NCBI RefSeq assembly: GCF_012844305.1
Contig: NZ_JABANE010000024.1
Coordinates: forward strand, 29,662 to 93,661
DNA: 64,000 bases
Source of the DNA: Flammeovirga aprica JL-4
Lineage (GTDB): Bacteria; Bacteroidota; Bacteroidia; Cytophagales; Flammeovirgaceae
Reading direction: 5' to 3'
Below, piece by piece: positions 63,859 through 64,000 of the stretch; positions within the stretch are counted from its first letter, which is position 1, and every line of letters begins with the position of its first letter. Position numbers and translations under genes: made by a program. The notes under the pieces were generated by a model, which was given only the letters and a program-made list of their open reading frames with translations, ran no database searches and was not told the origin of the DNA.

Positions 63859-64000
63859 ATGCAAATAAACACTCAGGATTTTTGTTGTGTAAACGAACAC
63901 TGCCATGCTCGAGGACACTACAATAAAGGTAATATAATTGGTCATAATTTTAAACAAGGCCGATTAAAATGTAAGGAATGTGGTAAAACTTTTTCGATAA
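63859..64000 (+). CDS. Zinc-ribbon N-terminus of a transposase, cut by the window end
   Basis: ATG 63859 begins an open frame to the edge. It reads CVNEHCHARGHYNKGNI and QGRLKCKECGKTFS, the C..C...C..C ribbon usually found at the start of IS1-like and related transposases. The 3' part lies beyond the window, so the IS family cannot be named. The left inverted repeat was not found with confidence between 63796 and 63858. Confidence 0.55.
   Translation, partial: MQINTQDFCCVNEHCHARGHYNKGNIIGHNFKQGRLKCKECGKTFSI

Noticed and set aside
1..64000. rRNA, tRNA or CRISPR features
   Set aside because: No tRNA cloverleaf, rRNA segment or regularly spaced short repeat with unique spacers was noticed on reading; a dedicated scan could still find a tRNA.

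Overview
The window looks like chromosome of a Bacteroidota bacterium, most likely a marine polysaccharide degrader of the Cytophagales such as Flammeovirga or a relative. The DNA is AT-rich. Two proteins end in a type IX secretion (T9SS) type A sorting domain, many proteins carry lipoprotein or Sec signals, and one promoter fits the Bacteroidota pattern TTG-N19-TAnnTTTG. The genus is inference; no rRNA or tRNA gene was seen.

Layout. 1-9.4 kb: glycan catabolism, with a GH38 alpha-mannosidase-like gene (cut by the window start) divergent from a GH133-like lipoprotein gene, then an RDD membrane protein, a small exported protein and a T9SS-exported sulfatase. 9.6-13.0 kb: an operon for an NTF2-like protein, a short-chain dehydrogenase, a CrtI-like FAD oxidoreductase and an ABM monooxygenase. 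13.1-16.2 kb: DUF3050, DUF4269, NADAR and SAM methyltransferase genes. 16.5-35.0 kb: a co-directional block of a three-lobed TIR-like/DUF4062-like protein, a membrane-anchored nSTAND1-WD40 NTPase, an outer-membrane barrel with a TTG start, a lipoprotein and an 11.5-kb gene for a repetitive secreted protein. This block is the best candidate for an undescribed system: an NLR-like sensor physically linked to the cell envelope and a giant surface protein.

35.1-55.2 kb is mostly housekeeping: RluE-type pseudouridine synthase, glutaryl-CoA dehydrogenase, a DUF3127 protein with an SSB-like acidic tip, a tandem pair of probable small RNAs (37.6-38.2 kb), an UbiB-like kinase, a CDF metal exporter, focA-pflB behind an FNR-like palindrome, a FUSC protein, an acyltransferase, a phosphate-binding-like protein next to a SpoIIE phosphatase, envelope proteins, a TPR histidine kinase and ruvC.

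55.3-64 kb is an accessory island of orphan Rhs tips. Two truncated RHS-core modules share about 230 nearly identical bases and end in different putative nuclease toxins (HNH-like; PD-(D/E)XK-like). Each toxin gene overlaps its putative immunity gene, and each cassette is followed by the same REP-like and terminator tail. An Rpn-type nuclease gene sits between them. Further right are orphan immunity-like genes, small or decayed genes, dense palindromes and a partial transposase. Several genes here carry frameshifts or in-frame stops, so the island appears to be turning over.
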